From the NCBI GenBank assembly GCA_029718625.1, contig CM056379.1:70054670-70118669 (forward strand): a DNA stretch of 64,000 bases, in the 5' to 3' direction. This document shows, one piece after another, positions 46,421 through 58,186 of this stretch. Each line of letters begins with the position of its first letter. Position 1 is the first letter of the stretch. Origin of the DNA: Synaphobranchus kaupii (taxonomy: Eukaryota > Chordata > Actinopteri > Anguilliformes > Synaphobranchidae). The notes beneath the pieces are model-generated. The model made no database searches. It was not told the origin of the DNA and was given only the letters and a program-made list of their open reading frames with translations. Both the position numbers and the translations under genes were made by a program.

Positions 46421-46504
46421 TTATGCGAATGTCTGCATACATTTCTTTGGAACGCATGTCTCTCTCCGTGTTTATCTTCATGCATTATTCATCATTAGTT
46501 AGCT

Positions 46505-46785
46505 ATAAAAAATCAGTGATATCAGATTAAAAACGTCTATGACGTAAAAAAACAAAGCCAAGTTACTCACACATAGCCTACATAGTACTGTCTATAAGCT
46601 TTTAATTCCAACTTGCAAAAACTAGGTCTGCCTATAAAAGTCTTGATATCAAAATGTGGCCAAGTTACAACTAACAATATTGCCTATCGTAGCTCACACT
46701 AAATAAACTAGCTCTATTCTAAAGCAATGCTATCCAAACTTTCCTAAATTATTTAATGCAACTTGGCCCTGTGTTTCTTCATCTT
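46505..46785 (-). repeat. Left ~270-bp inverted repeat beside the recombinase locus
   Basis: Its reverse complement matches 50955-51215: shared words include AAGTTGGAATTAA, GTAACTTGGCTTT, ACGTCATAGACGTTTTT, GGCAATATTGTTAGTTGTAA and GGCCAAGTTGCATTAAAT. Confidence 0.85.
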
Positions 46786-47886
46786 ATCTCAAGAGAATGT
46801 GGCCAATGAAACTGTATGTGCCACATCAAACTGCAAAATGAAAATAATTTATAGTGGAAATACTCTGATTCAGATGTGTTGCACTTAGAAATTAAACAGA
46901 AAAATTACTACACTATAGGGCATGTTTGAACAATTGTCTGCATCCACTGCTTTGGGTCTATGAAAAGCACAGAATGAATAAAATGTATTATTATTATTAT
47001 GTATTTATTGATTGATTTATTTGGATTTCTATCAAAACCTGTGTGGTCCTACAGAGCATAGATATCCTTGTGTTCACAAAATTCTGTTTGCAAATATCAT
47101 AAATACTATTATGTTAAGAAAATTGGTACTATTACGTATTTGCCACCATCTGACCCACAAACATGTGTGGATACGTTTGTAAAAATGCTATATGTACGCT
47201 ATTTTCTAGGTAAAAATATTACTCATTTTTATCTGCATTTATTTATTCATCACCCCTTTCTCTATTGTACATGATGTTTCTTGATATTATACCATGGCTT
47301 GGCTAAATACTCGATTCTGATTGGCTGGAGGGTGGGCATTTAATTTGTTAAAACGCCCGGCTCTGAAGTAGCGCTGGCAACATTTTAATCACCGTTCTAA
47401 ATTAATACGCCGTCTACGTTATCTGCTGCCAGCGCCATTAGAGTCAACGCTTTTTTGAATGGTAACCATAGCAACACCAACAGCTGATTAATCACCATTC
47501 TAAATTATCAACGATTTTGATTTGATTTGATTGGATTTGAAACCACATATACCACTGTATACAAAATACTGAAACATGGACAATAATAATTTTGCTGCTA
47601 CAACTTTTAATGTATTTGGAGAGGGAAATGAATATCAGACATGGGAGGCAAACCAAGAGGCTGAAGCATTACAGGAGGAACAAAACCAACGTGGGAAGAA
47701 ACAAAAATGTGCATCCAAAGTTCGTTACCGGACCATGACAGAGTCTGAACTTGAGAAAATAGAAGATGATGTGCAAGAGGTGAACACAAAAAAAAGCACA
47801 GCATGGGCCGTAAATGTGTTCAGGGAATGGATGAGTCTTAGTAAGGCCAGCACAGACCCTCAAACATGTAGTGCAGAGGAACTTAA

Positions 47887-49059
47887 AGGATAAGTTCGCT
47901 ATTTTTGACCTTGGACCCTATTTGCGGTCTGTCTTCCATGAACCTGACACATTGAGTCCATATTTTCGCTGATCGGTCCAGTATTGAGCTCGCTACAGAT
48001 TTCCTGTAGGCTCTCACTGGGCTACAATAGAAGTCAACGGGGCAATTCTAAATGTTATGGAAAAACAACGATAAATGTGCTTTCATGTACGAGAAATGAG
48101 ACGGGAAGCTCAGGGTGTATTGTTACCGGTCTCCGTATGCTCTCCTGTGAAATGTATCTCAATCCGAACATTTTTACGTGCTTGGCATGGCTTGGACATA
48201 AGCATTTCTCTGTTGCTTGTTTTCGCTGCTCCCGCGGAGTACTATGTGTCGGGGGTGGAGGAGCGGGAAGGTGTGCCGGCCGTTTACGAAACTATCTAGG
48301 TGAGCAGTCTGCGTTTGTTTACCTGCAGCAACGTAGGCTACAATTTGCACAAAAAAACTTGGATGATGGATTACTATAATGATTACGAAGACGAAGAATT
48401 TGATTTAGACTTTGACGTTACTGGCTACAGATTTGAGCCAGAATACACGGACACGGAGCTACAAGAGATGGATGACAAGAGAGCAAGAGAAGAGAGAGAG
48501 GCTGAAGTTGCGCAGGTAATGTTATCCGAAGTCGCTGCCGAGGCTAGACCAAGAATTTCGGGGGACTTTTGGTGTTCTTGCAAGAGGTGCAAATGATGAT
48601 TACAAACACTGCGTTACAAATAGTTCTGCTGTAGGCTACTAGCTAGTAAACTCCAACGGGAGGTCAGGATTTGTGATCAATTGCTCTTTTCAAGCGGCCC
48701 GCCCCTCTCTACAACGTAGCTAGACTGCGGACGTTTACAGTGCGAGGTAGTGCGGTCGGAGAAATAGTTCTGTTTCAAATGGAACTGTTGTTTCAACGTT
48801 CGGTTTGCGTTTGCGATAGCCTACATTTCACAGGAGAGCATACTGAGACCGTAAGAATACACACTGAGCTATAAAAGCACATTTATCGTTGTTTTTCCAT
48901 AACATTTAGAATTGCCCCATTGACTTCTATTGTAGCCCAGTGAGAGCCTACAGGAAATCTGTAGCGAGCTCAATACTGGACCGATCAGCGAAAATATGTC
49001 AGGTTCATGGAAGACAGGCCGCAAATAGGGTCCAAGGTCCAAAATAGCGAACTTATCCT
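47887..49059. mobile_element. piggyBac-like TTAA-flanked element inside the recombinase gene
   Basis: The ends AGGATAAGTTCGCTATTTT and AAAATAGCGAACTTATCCT are a perfect pair. The inverted repeats run for about 270 bp (47887-48158 and 48795-49059) with few differences. TTAA stands at 47883-47886 and 49060-49063, and the disrupted gene is in frame without the insert and one TTAA. TTAA duplication is typical of piggyBac. No transposase is present. Confidence 0.9.
48363..48596 (+). CDS. Small P2X7-C-terminal-like protein fragment
   Basis: The frame gives an acidic protein of about 77 residues: MMDYYNDYEDEEFDLDFD, then GYRFEPEYTDTELQEMD, a charged helix, and WCSCKRCK before a TGA. This resembles the first exon of the multicopy fish proteins named P2X purinoceptor 7-like, which share a cysteine-rich domain with the P2X7 receptor tail. 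The Cys cluster stops after CSCKRC, so the zinc-binding domain is incomplete here. The open frame extends upstream to 48300. It lies between the inverted repeats of the TTAA element. The assignment is from memory of the pattern, not from a search. Confidence 0.45.
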   Translation: MMDYYNDYEDEEFDLDFDVTGYRFEPEYTDTELQEMDDKRAREEREAEVAQVMLSEVAAEARPRISGDFWCSCKRCK

Positions 49060-50646
49060 TTAACCAGTTGCTTCGCTCATTTTATGCCTCTGTTCAGTCA
49101 ATAACAGGCAAGCCCTACAGCACGGGAACATTTGCGACTTTGAGAGCAGCTCTAAATCGTCACTTCACTCGGTTCAACATCGTATCTAATACCTTGTTCA
49201 AGTCCTCCAATCTGGTTGTCAAATCCATTATAAAAAAACCGAGAAAGGCTGGGCAAGACAGGTCAACACATAAAGGAGACCGAGCTGGAATTAATCCGAA
49301 GATCACCGGCACTTTCTCCCAACACTGCAACCGGCCTGGTGTCAAAAGTGTGGTTTGATATCCAGCTGTGCTTAGCCAGACGAGGCAGGGTGGGTACCAG
49401 GGAATTAACTGTGGCATCCTTCGATATCAAAGTAGACGAGGATGGAGATGAATTTGTGTCTCTCTCGTTCAATCCAGAGACAAAAAACCACAAACATCCA
49501 AATGACCCGAACAAAGAAAATCTCCGCGGCGCTATGTTTGCAGAGCCAAACAATCCTAATTGTCCTGTGGCTAGCTTCAAGAAATATATCTCCAAGCGAC
49601 CTCCCGGCACCAAGGCATTTTATCTACATCCTCTCAGAATTCTCCAGCATAACTTAACATCAAAATATGTGTGGTATTCTCGAGAACCAATGGGCAAAAA
49701 TTACCTAGGTAATATGCTTCCCCGCATCTGTCAAGAAGCCGGCCTGACCACCAGATACACCAACCACAGTTTGCGCAGTACGGCTGTCCGTCACCTCACC
49801 GAAGCTGGGCTCGAGTCGAGGCAAATAATGGCAGTTAAAGGCCAACGGTGTGAATCATCTCTGAAGAGCTACTGGGCACCATCTGACAAGGACAGAAAGA
49901 TGTGGAGTCGAGTGCTGTCTGGGTCCAGCTGTCAACAGGCGTCAGTTCCAACGACATCAGCTCTGGCGGCATCCTTCGGCTCCTCCTCAATTAAATTCCA
50001 AACCCAAAATAATACTCAAACCTCCTATTCTAAAGAATTTCCGGTACCCTTCACAATGTCCAATTTCACCATAAACGCAAATGTGGAATTCAACTACAAT
50101 CAGCCTAGATAAACAGAAATGTGCAATTCAACTAGCTACAATCAGCCTCGATAACCCTGCCGCTTTGGCCTCATTCATTTAAAAACAAGTTGCTTAAAAT
50201 AAAACTTGCTTGTTTAAAAACACTCTTCGTCTTTTCCTTGTTGTCTTGTCTGGTGCCAATTACTAACACCACTAGGCTACGTGGTGGGAAAGCCTACCTA
50301 CTAGCGTAACAGGGGAATTTACCTAATTAACATAGGCTTTAAGCAAAACTAGAAATTATGCAGGGACAATTTTTTTCCTGATAGAATCAATTGTTTTCAG
50401 AACTACCAACAAGAGGTTTTTGCATAACTACGGACATAATAGAACTAGTAACGAGAAATAGAATTAGCAACAAGATGTTTTCTGTTCAAATAGAACTACC
50501 AACGAGCAGTTTTGCATGACAACGGCAAACAGCATACCAAAATGGCCTCGGAAGGATATTTAAATTTCAGCTGATAAAGTCGATAAAAATCAATAAATAT
50601 AAATGTAACTATATATAATAATTGTTGGTAACCATGGTATAAACAC

Positions 50647-50758
50647 AATAATGACCTCGGAGCCGGGCATTACTCAGTAATGTTGGCTGCGCCTCGGGCA
50701 ATTTACTATCTCCGCATCAGGCATTTAAACTGTAATGCCCGGCTCCTCGGTCATTATT
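50647..50758. repeat. 27-bp-stem hairpin downstream of the recombinase gene
   Basis: AATAATGACCTCGGAGCCGG... at 50647-50673 pairs with 50732-50758 with about two mismatches; the loop is 58 bases. The word GCCCGGCTC also occurs upstream of the gene near 47354. Confidence 0.75.
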
Positions 50759-50954
50759 CCTTACTAAATGTCTGTTTGTGAATTGTAAAGAATTCTGTAG
50801 CAGCAGTTAACATTTTAAAACCTGTACATTTTCTAAAGTAAACTTGCCAACAAAGTACAACCATATCCTTTCTAGAGTGTAATTATTCATCAACTGCTAA
50901 AAACATTCATTGAAATCATATGTTGTTCCATGAGGCACAATCGCTTCACATGCA

Positions 50955-51215
50955 AAGATGAAGAAACACAGGGCCAAGTTGCATTAAATAATTTAGGCAA
51001 GTTTGGATAGCATTGCTTTGGAATAGAGATAGTTTATTTAGTGTGAGCTACGATAGGCAATATTGTTAGTTGTAACTTGGCCACATTTTGATATCAAGAC
51101 TTTTATAGGCAGACCTAGTTTTTGCAAGTTGGAATTAAGAACTTATAGACAGCGCTATGTAGTGTGAGTAACTTGGCTTTTTTTTAACGTCATAGACGTT
51201 TTTTATCTGTTTAAA
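50955..51215 (+). repeat. Right ~270-bp inverted repeat beside the recombinase locus
   Basis: Reverse complement of 46505-46785 and direct match to 6270-6510. Confidence 0.85.
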
Positions 51216-51374
51216 ATTATTAGGCTAAGGGTTCCCTTGATAAAGATACATGAAAATAACTCCCTCGCTCTAAACGGAGCGAACTGCTCGCTACAAGGCG
51301 GAAATTAAGCCGTCTCCGAGTCCTTACAAATACCGGCACCAGAGCAACATGCAACACATGAATAAATGGAATAA

Positions 51375-52195
51375 ACGCACTGACTCTCAATAAGGGGGAA
51401 ACGTAATCCACGAGAAGGAGAGACAAAACAGGGAACTAATGTACCGAAGCTACTAACCGGCTCACTGTCACACGCAAATGAGTAGAAGCACGAACGCCAG
51501 GTTTCTCAGTAAGAAAAAACCGAACTAAAGGCGAATAGAACAAAGAACTGCTGTCCTATACTTCTACGAGCTAAGTAACTAGAAGCATGAATGCCCGGTC
51601 TCTCAGTAAGGAGCCACCATCGAAAGGCGAATAGAACAGAGAACTGCTGTCCTATACTTCTACGAGCTAAGTAACTAAGTAGAAGCATGAACGCCCGGTA
51701 ACTCAGTAAGGAGAGACCCTCGAAAGGCGAATAGAACAGAGAACTTCTGTCCTATACTTCTACAAGCTAAGTAACTAAGTAGATGCATGAACGCCCGGTC
51801 TCCCAGTAAGGAGAGACCATCGAAAGGCGAATAGAACAGAGAACTGCTGTCCTATACTTCTACGAGCTAAGTTACCGAAAGCAGAACCAGAAAAAATAAA
51901 CGCCCTGCCTCAGTAATGAGAGGCGAAAGAGAAGGCGAGTTGCACATCGGAACAAAAAACACATACCCAACAAACACTGAATACCCAAACAGTACTAAAC
52001 AGTGCAAAATAATACAGAAGCCCCGAACGAAGGAAACGGGAGCTTAAGTAGCTCAGAGGTAACCACACCCAGGTGTGGATGCTGAGCGAAGCTCCACAAA
52101 AAAGACGGGGGGGAGCAAACATCCACTAAAAGGGCAGCGCCCTAGCGTGGCTACCAAGGGAAACGACCGCAAGGGAAGAAATTGTCAAAAACCAT
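51375..52195 (+). repeat. Array-bearing interspersed repeat, copy 1
   Basis: Shares GACAAAACAGGGAAC, CACTGTCACAC and GTTTCTCAGTAAGAAAA with 60840-60945 at the left, and CATCCACTAAAAGGGCAGCG and CGACCGCAAGGGAA with 62470-62530 at the right. Between them is the ~100-bp array. Confidence 0.8.
51500..51890. repeat. ~100-bp tandem array, four units
   Basis: AACTGCTGTCCTATACTTCT or a near copy starts at 51546, 51642, 51742 and 51842; spacing 96, 100, 100. Confidence 0.9.
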
Positions 52196-53487
52196 AACAA
52201 TTCCATTCCAACAATTCTGGACCTGAATGTATAATCATGTTAAAGGTACACTGAGTAACTTTTTTTATGGCCCTTCAAACATAAACAAACTTTTTTTTTC
52301 TTTTTTCTGTACATCTTAAAGTATCTTTTAGCTCTGACAGAGCTCTTGATACAAGGAATATCAGTTTGTAAGAGCTAAAAATTAGTTTTAGATGTACTTT
52401 AAAAGCCATAAAATGTTTTTTACATTTGTATTGTTTGTAAACATTAGAGCAAAACAGGCTTGTATTTTGAGTTATGGTGCAATAATAACAATTAAAAGAG
52501 CATATTGTCCATCTAGAAGTCCTACTCACGAGTGAGTACACTGGTCCACTTACAATGGTACACTTTTCCATGGCACTTACTACTCAGCTTTGTAGTGGTG
52601 GCCGACCGATTGTGGTGGGCCGGTCTGGGTCAAAAATGCAAGGGCCTATTTTTTGTCCCAGCCCTGGCCTCAATCTATTTTTCCCTCAGTCAAACACTCA
52701 CTCTCCCACCTGTCCATCCAATCACTCACTCACTCATTTGTCAATTTAACTCACTTATTCACCCACACATTTACTCACTCACTCACACCCTTAACGTTAC
52801 TCACACATCCATTTTCCTCAATCTGCATTGTTTGTCTCTTATGCAAATGCAAAGATGAACCTGATGTAAGATACATTATCCAGCTGACCTAGAGTGATAC
52901 TGATAACCCCAAAAATAGTTCGAATTTGAAGGCACAGTAGAAATGTATTCTGAAGATTCTGAGACCATCCCCCTAGACTTATACTGTGCTGTTGATCCCA
53001 ATGAGATTTCTTTGGTTTCCAGACAACGCCCTCCAATTTGCTGATGAAACATAAAGAAAGAGAACATGCCAGACCCATTTAGATATATGGAGATATATGG
53101 GATCTGCCATCTTTCTGAGCCGTCTTGCCATACTTCTGTTATTCGAAAATACAGGAATACTGGGCTCATAGCACCTAAAAACGCTCCATTATTGACTACC
53201 TCCCTGGCAAATTTCACACATGGCCAATATGTCTCAGCATGTGCAAGATTTCACTTGTCGCCCGGACCATATTTCACCAGCAAAGCAAAATAAAAAACAG
53301 TATGAGAAAAACTCATTATTATACCCAAACACCAATCAACAGGCAAGCCCTGTCTCAACTTGAGTATCCTGACAAACTCAATAAGGGTAAGGTTTATTTC
53401 AAGGCGCCCTCTCAATGGATTTTAAGATATTGTATTCCTGTGTTTGTGTAAGCTCACTGCATAAGTACTCAGCTTTGCTGTGAGTGT

Positions 53488-53545
<58 letters not shown>

Positions 53546-54091
53546 GTGCATAAAATAAAAGGTGCGTTTGTGCCCCGTTATTTTTACTGTGAGTCTCTTC
53601 TGCTGATGTGGAACCATGGGATCTCGTTAAGGCTTTGATGTGCTCCATCAGTAGACCTAGCTAAAAATATAGTTGAAGCAGGCAGCCAAGAACAGACAAT
53701 GCTCCAGGATTGAATAACTATTGCTTTTTTTCCCATTACAGAAGAACTTGCAATTATTCTGTGATTGCTGCCTTGTCATTCTTGGCCACAGAAGAAAGAG
53801 TAAAAAGTTGGTGGTTTGTGCACCAGTATTATCGCTCCGAATCACCTCAGATATTGACAGATAAGCCCCAATTACCAGTTAATAAAGTCACATTTGCTTA
53901 AAAATTGAAAAAAAAACAATAAAATATGATCTAAATACTCCATATTCAATTTCAGTATTGGTCTGTGAAATATAATTTCAATAAACCCCAACAGAGCAAA
54001 GGAAAAATAAGTGACCATTGTAAAACTATAGTTAATTCAGTAAAAATACATTGTTGCGTGTACTGGTACTACTGCTAGTGACTCTCTCGTG
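52196..54091. other. Stretch with simple repeats and no recognised gene
   Basis: It contains TCAC-rich low-complexity DNA at about 52685-52800, a repeat fragment at 52595-52665 (GGCCGACCGATTGTGGTGGG), and a GT microsatellite at 53479-53550. Frames at 52876-53300 on both strands have no recognisable domain. Confidence 0.5.
53479..53550. repeat. (GT)n microsatellite
   Basis: Long TG run with a short CG interruption near 53530. Confidence 0.9.
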
Positions 54092-54095
54092 TTAA

Positions 54096-54561
54096 CCCTC
54101 GTGTGGTCTTCATATTATGCATGCACCCCATGTTCACAGGATCAAAAATGACCCACACTCACCGGACCCCTTGTGACAAAGCTTCCTCATTGAATTTTAA
54201 AACCACAAATCTATTTCTCATGTAGAAACAACCTGGTATTCATCAATAAATTAGTGTATAGCTGTGCTTTCCTACTTCATAGTCCAGACAGACTGTATTT
54301 TGTCAGTCCACCACTGATTTTTACTACAAAACACACATCATAATAGATTTATTTTGCTGTAATAGATGTGTGGCATTTAGTTTGGACTTCTAATTACATA
54401 ACTGCAGGGTTAAAAAAAATACGCTTAAGACCATCTTTGTGCCTTGATGGTGTATCGCTTTTATAAAAATGTAAGAAAAGGTGCAATGTTTAACTTTTTT
54501 CTAAAGTACTCTTTTTCTAAGTACTCTAGGTCATTTTTTGACCCTCAGGGCAACAGGAGGT
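54096..54561. mobile_element. TTAA-flanked short element
   Basis: TTAA at 54092-54095 and 54562-54565. The left end CCCTCGTGTGGTCTTC and the right end (reverse) ACCTCCTGTTGCCCTGAGGG are imperfectly alike and both adjoin TTTTTGACCC-type words, as in common fish piggyBac-like short elements. No gene inside. Confidence 0.6.
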
Positions 54562-54565
54562 TTAA

Positions 54566-55142
54566 TTCGCATGTATTAGTTCACTATATTTAACTGTTTA
54601 GTTTTTATGTTTGTAAAGGTTGATTTACCATCTACCAGCATACATAACAAAATAAACGGATTAAACTTCCTTACCCCAAAAATGTTAAATACATACAAAA
54701 TGTATCAGCACAATAGTTTTGTTACTTTTCTTATGAAGATTGATTTTTAGACCTTTTAGTAAGTTCATATTAAATATAAAAATCCACTTCAGCTTCATGC
54801 TACGGGGGCTACGTGGTGCCAGCTTTGTGATTTGTAGCATGGTTACTTTGTTGCTAAGTAGGTTACTACTAGCTTTTTGGTTCGTAACTGTGTTACTGTG
54901 TTGCTTAGCACTACATTGGGTCCCGTCTGTAGTAATAGCTTTGTGTGTCATTTTGTCACTTTGAGTTGCGGTACTTTTGGCATTTTGTAGCGCTTGTATT
55001 GCCACTTACCACATACTCATAAATTACCAGTAAGTGTTGTGATTTTGTTTGTTTCGTTGCTGTGGGCAGCGGGTTTAATAACATTGGTAGAACGCTATTC
55101 TCTTTACTTTTAAACTCGGCATTTAAGCGTCGATACATTACC
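54566..55142. other. Leader upstream of the second Gmr1-like gag
   Basis: No LTR matching 59755-60466 is visible here. The sequence may be the 5' leader of the element, or unrelated flank. Where the element begins cannot be fixed. Confidence 0.4.
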
Positions 55143-56465
55143 ATGGCGTTCCATTTAGAACGCTTTATTGATGACCCAACACTCGAGCAGCTGGACAGCT
55201 GTCGGAAAGCTGACCTTCTATTGATAGCGGAATATTTTAAGATAGATGTATCCTGCTCTGAGATGGTACAGGTCGTTAAAGCTAAGGTAACGGAGGGGTT
55301 GCTAGAACAGCAGGTTCTGTTTGAGGGTGCGGATCCAGGGGAATCAACCATCATTAAGACAGAGAGCCCCGATACTATGGCCCAGACTAGGCAGTTTGAG
55401 CTGGAGATGAGACGTTTAGGGCTGAGAGAGAAGGAGTTGGAGTGCAATCGCCCGATTTTGATGTCAGCAGATACACTAAAATGGTTCCCCCCTTTCGTGA
55501 GGCTGATGTTGATAAATATTTCTCTATGTTTGAACGGGTTGCCATCACGTTGCCTGGCCGCTATTGCTACAGTGCGTGCTGGTTAGTAAGGCCCAGGATG
55601 CCTATTTGTCGCTGTCTATAGAGCAGAGTCTCGATTACGACGTGGTGAAATCTGCGGTCTTGAGGGCGTACGAGTTGGTACCAGAAGCTTACCGTCAAAA
55701 GTTTAGGCGATATCGGAAGGCCGATAGCCAAACCTTTGTTGAATTCGCCCGGGCGAAGGAGAATTTATTTGATCGGTGGTGTGCTGCACAAGGGGTTGAG
55801 CGAATTGAGCAACTCTGTGACTTAATTATCATGGAGGAGTTTAAGAATTGTCTACCGGAGTGCGTTGTCACCCATTTAAATGAACATAAGACAGCTCAGG
55901 TTGCGCAAGCTGCGGTGTTAGCTGACGAGTTTTCCCTCACGCATAGAGGCTTGGTTGCTGAGAGACTCCCGTCACGTCATAATGACTTCACTCCTCGGAG
56001 GGAATTCCTTAATGGTTTTGCCGGTCCATCAAAGACCGGTGCTCCTGCTTCCGGGAGGCGGCAGGATGATTTGGGAGCAAAAGGGACGTGTGTGTAATTA
56101 CTGCAAGAAACTCGGTCACGTCGTGGCTGATTGTTGGGGCCTGAAGAGGAAGGATAAGTCTTTAAAAGGGGGTTTCTCTTGTAAAAACGTCCTTGCCTGA
56201 GCCAGGTCTTGGCAAAACCTTACCCCTTGAAAAGGATCTTGCTCTCCAGGATTATGCACCATTCCTTATGGATGGTTTTGTAGCGTTGACTGACTAGCCG
56301 GGCCAGAAAAGACCGGTTAGAATGTTAAGAGACACAGGCGCTGCGCAATCTTTTATTTTGGAGGATGTTTTACCGCTGTCTGAGAGATCCTCTGTAGGCA
56401 CCAGTGTCCTTGTGCAGGGATTCGAGATGGGCTTTACTAACGTGCCGCTTCACGGTAGTCTGACC
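55143..56465 (+). pseudogene. Gmr1-like gag and protease, broken
   Basis: From ATG at 55143 the N-terminus FHLERFIDDPTLEQLDSCRK is a SAP-like helix pair as in related fish gag proteins. Capsid-like sequence continues in a second frame from about 55570 (FRRYRKADSQTFVEFA). The zinc knuckle CNYCKKLGHVVADC lies at about 56093-56135. The protease site RDTGAAQSF follows at about 56330, with DTGA. Frame changes occur near 55490-55570, 56090 and 56200, and a stop near 56297. Confidence 0.85.
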
Positions 56466-56467
56466 TC

Positions 56468-58182
56468 GTGACGGGTCGCGTTGTGGTGGGCGTGCCTCCC
56501 AGTCTACCCATGGGAGGGGTGTCTTTCATATTGAGGAATGACTTGGCTGGGGGCAGGATTTTGGCTAGCCCTGAGGTAACACCCGTCCCTCTTGTTAGTG
56601 TCCCTGACGTTCTTGCGCAGAAATACCCCAACGTATTTCCTTCTTGCGCTGTCACTCGGGCCATGTCTAAACGACTAGTGACTAGCTCCGACTCTGAGAC
56701 GGTTTGCGATGTCCCAGAGGCAGAGGACGTTTTCGACTTAAGTGACTCATTCTTTTTAAAGTTGGAACCGGAGGTGCATGCGCCCCCTACTGCTGCTGAA
56801 GGGGATATGGTTGTGAAGGAGAGCGATAAGTCTGAAGTGGCTGAGGGGTTGGAGAAGCTGTCTCTGGCACGGGAGCAGCTTATTGTTCAGCAGAAGAGAG
56901 ACTCAGATATCTCCTCTCTCTTTGAATGTGCAATTCCTGAGGAAGAGATTGCTGTAGTGCCGAAAGGGTACTTTGTGAAGGGCGGTGTATTGTTGCGCCA
57001 GTGGAGACCAGCGGATGCCTCTGTTCAGGACGATTGGCGCATTATTCATCAGATTGTGGTCCCGTCTGCGTTTCGCAAGGAGATACATAGCCTTGCTCAT
57101 GATAGCTGTCTTGCTGATCACTTGGGTGTGAATAAGACATATGACCGTGTGTTGAAACACTTCTTTTGGCCCGGGCTGAAAAGGGATGTTGCAAGGTATT
57201 GTAAATCCTGCCCTATATGTCAAGTTGCGGGGAAACCGAATCAGAAGATTCCACCGGCTCCATTATTTCCCATTCCAGCTATAGGGGAGCCGTTTGAAAG
57301 GGTGCTTATTGCTTGTGTTGGCCCGTTGCCACGGACTAAGGCGGGTAACCAGTACCTTCTCACCATCATGTGTGCGGCTACTCGTTTTCCTGAGGCGATT
57401 CCCTTGCAGAAGATTACGGCGCCGGTTGTGGTTAAAGCACTCGTCAAATTCTTTTCCCTGTTTGGGCTGCATAAGACTATTCAGTCTGATCGTCTGATCA
57501 AGGGACAAACTTTATGTCTAGGATCTTTGCTCAAGTTCTCGAGCAGCTGGCAATAAAGCACTGTACTTCGAGTGCTTATCATCCAGAGTCACAGGGCACG
57601 CTTGAACGGTTCCATCAGACTCTCAAGTCCATGTTGCGTGCGTACTGTCTTGAATTTGAAAAGGACTGGGATGAGGGGGTTCATCTGATGCTTTTCTTGG
57701 TGCGGGAGGTGGTTCAGGAATCTCTTGGATTCAGCCCTGCTGAGCTGGTTTTCGGGCACACGGTACGCGGCCCTTTGAAGTTACATAAGGAGAAGTGGCT
57801 AGCTGATGGCTGAGCCACGAACCTGCTCGATTAAGTGTGCAATTTCCACTTTAGACTACATCGGGCTGGTGAGTTGGCTAAAGCGAACCTCGAAATCTCC
57901 CAAAAGAGGATGAAGTGCTAGTTCGATCGGAGCACCGAGTTCCGGTCTTTCTCGGCTGGTGATAGTGTCATGGTGCTACTGCCTATCTCTGGGTCTGCAT
58001 TGCAAGCTCGCTATAGTGGTCCATACGTAATTGAATGCCAGGTAAGCGATCGTGACTATCTTGTTGCCACTCCGGACCGTAAGAAAAGGGTTTGCCTGTG
58101 CCACGTCAATATGCTGAAGGTCGGGGAGACGCATGAGGTGAAAGGGGTGGCCCTGTCTTGCGTTCCTTCCTCCTCCTCCTGA
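56468..58182 (+). pseudogene. Gmr1-like integrase, broken
   Basis: The frame 56468-57556 has the zinc-finger region (HSLAHDSCLADHLG, CKSCPICQ) and part of the catalytic core (TRFPEAIPLQ). In place of the usual D-Q-G after the second catalytic Asp the sequence is altered and shifts frame near 57500. It continues at 57514-57813 (HPESQGTLERFHQTLK with the catalytic Glu, GFSPAELVFG) and at 57970-58182 with a GPY/F-type module (ARYSGPYVIECQV). A stop at about 57812 and a gap to 57970 break it. Confidence 0.85.
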
Positions 58183-58186
58183 GGAT

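Larger units (their letters stand above)
47576..50112 (+). pseudogene. Crypton-type tyrosine recombinase (DUF3504-like), interrupted
   Basis: The start at 47576 opens with MDNNNFAATTF, and AWAVNVFREWM follows: the N-terminal SAM-like core-binding region. The TTAA element 47887-49059 interrupts the gene; the frame at 49062 is exactly continuous with that before it. A second break is a frameshift between about 49255 and 49330. The catalytic part carries CLARRGR (first Arg), NHSLR (His and Arg, 49765 and 49774), [14 protein letters not shown] with the nucleophile Tyr at 49870-49872. The second His of the R-H-R-H/W-Y set appears as Gln. Related domains occur in host genes of the KIAA1958, QRICH1 and ZMYM group, known Crypton derivatives. 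The enzyme would recombine DNA through a 3'-phosphotyrosine link. Confidence 0.85.
47288..50641 (+). mobile_element. Crypton-type tyrosine-recombinase element (limits tentative)
   Basis: A recombinase gene fills the middle. TATACCATGG at 47288-47297 and its reverse complement CCATGGTATA at 50632-50641 are candidate limits; Cryptons do not normally have inverted termini, so this is only suggestive. Without the 1.17-kb insert the element is about 2.2 kb. It lies between the two ~270-bp inverted repeats. Confidence 0.6.

Noticed and set aside
48300..48596. Host P2X7 receptor gene
   Set aside because: No channel domain is present and the frame lies inside a TTAA-flanked element; only a resemblance to the C-terminal-like proteins remains.
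52685..52800. Coding sequence in the TCAC-rich stretch
   Set aside because: Low-complexity repeat open in several frames.
52876..53217. 113-codon minus-strand frame as a host exon
   Set aside because: No recognisable domain, and the plus strand is also open over part of it; no supporting splice pattern.
54566..55142. 5' LTR of the second Gmr1-like element
   Set aside because: The sequence before gag ends in AACATTGGTAG, which could be an LTR end with a primer site, but it does not match the 3' LTR.
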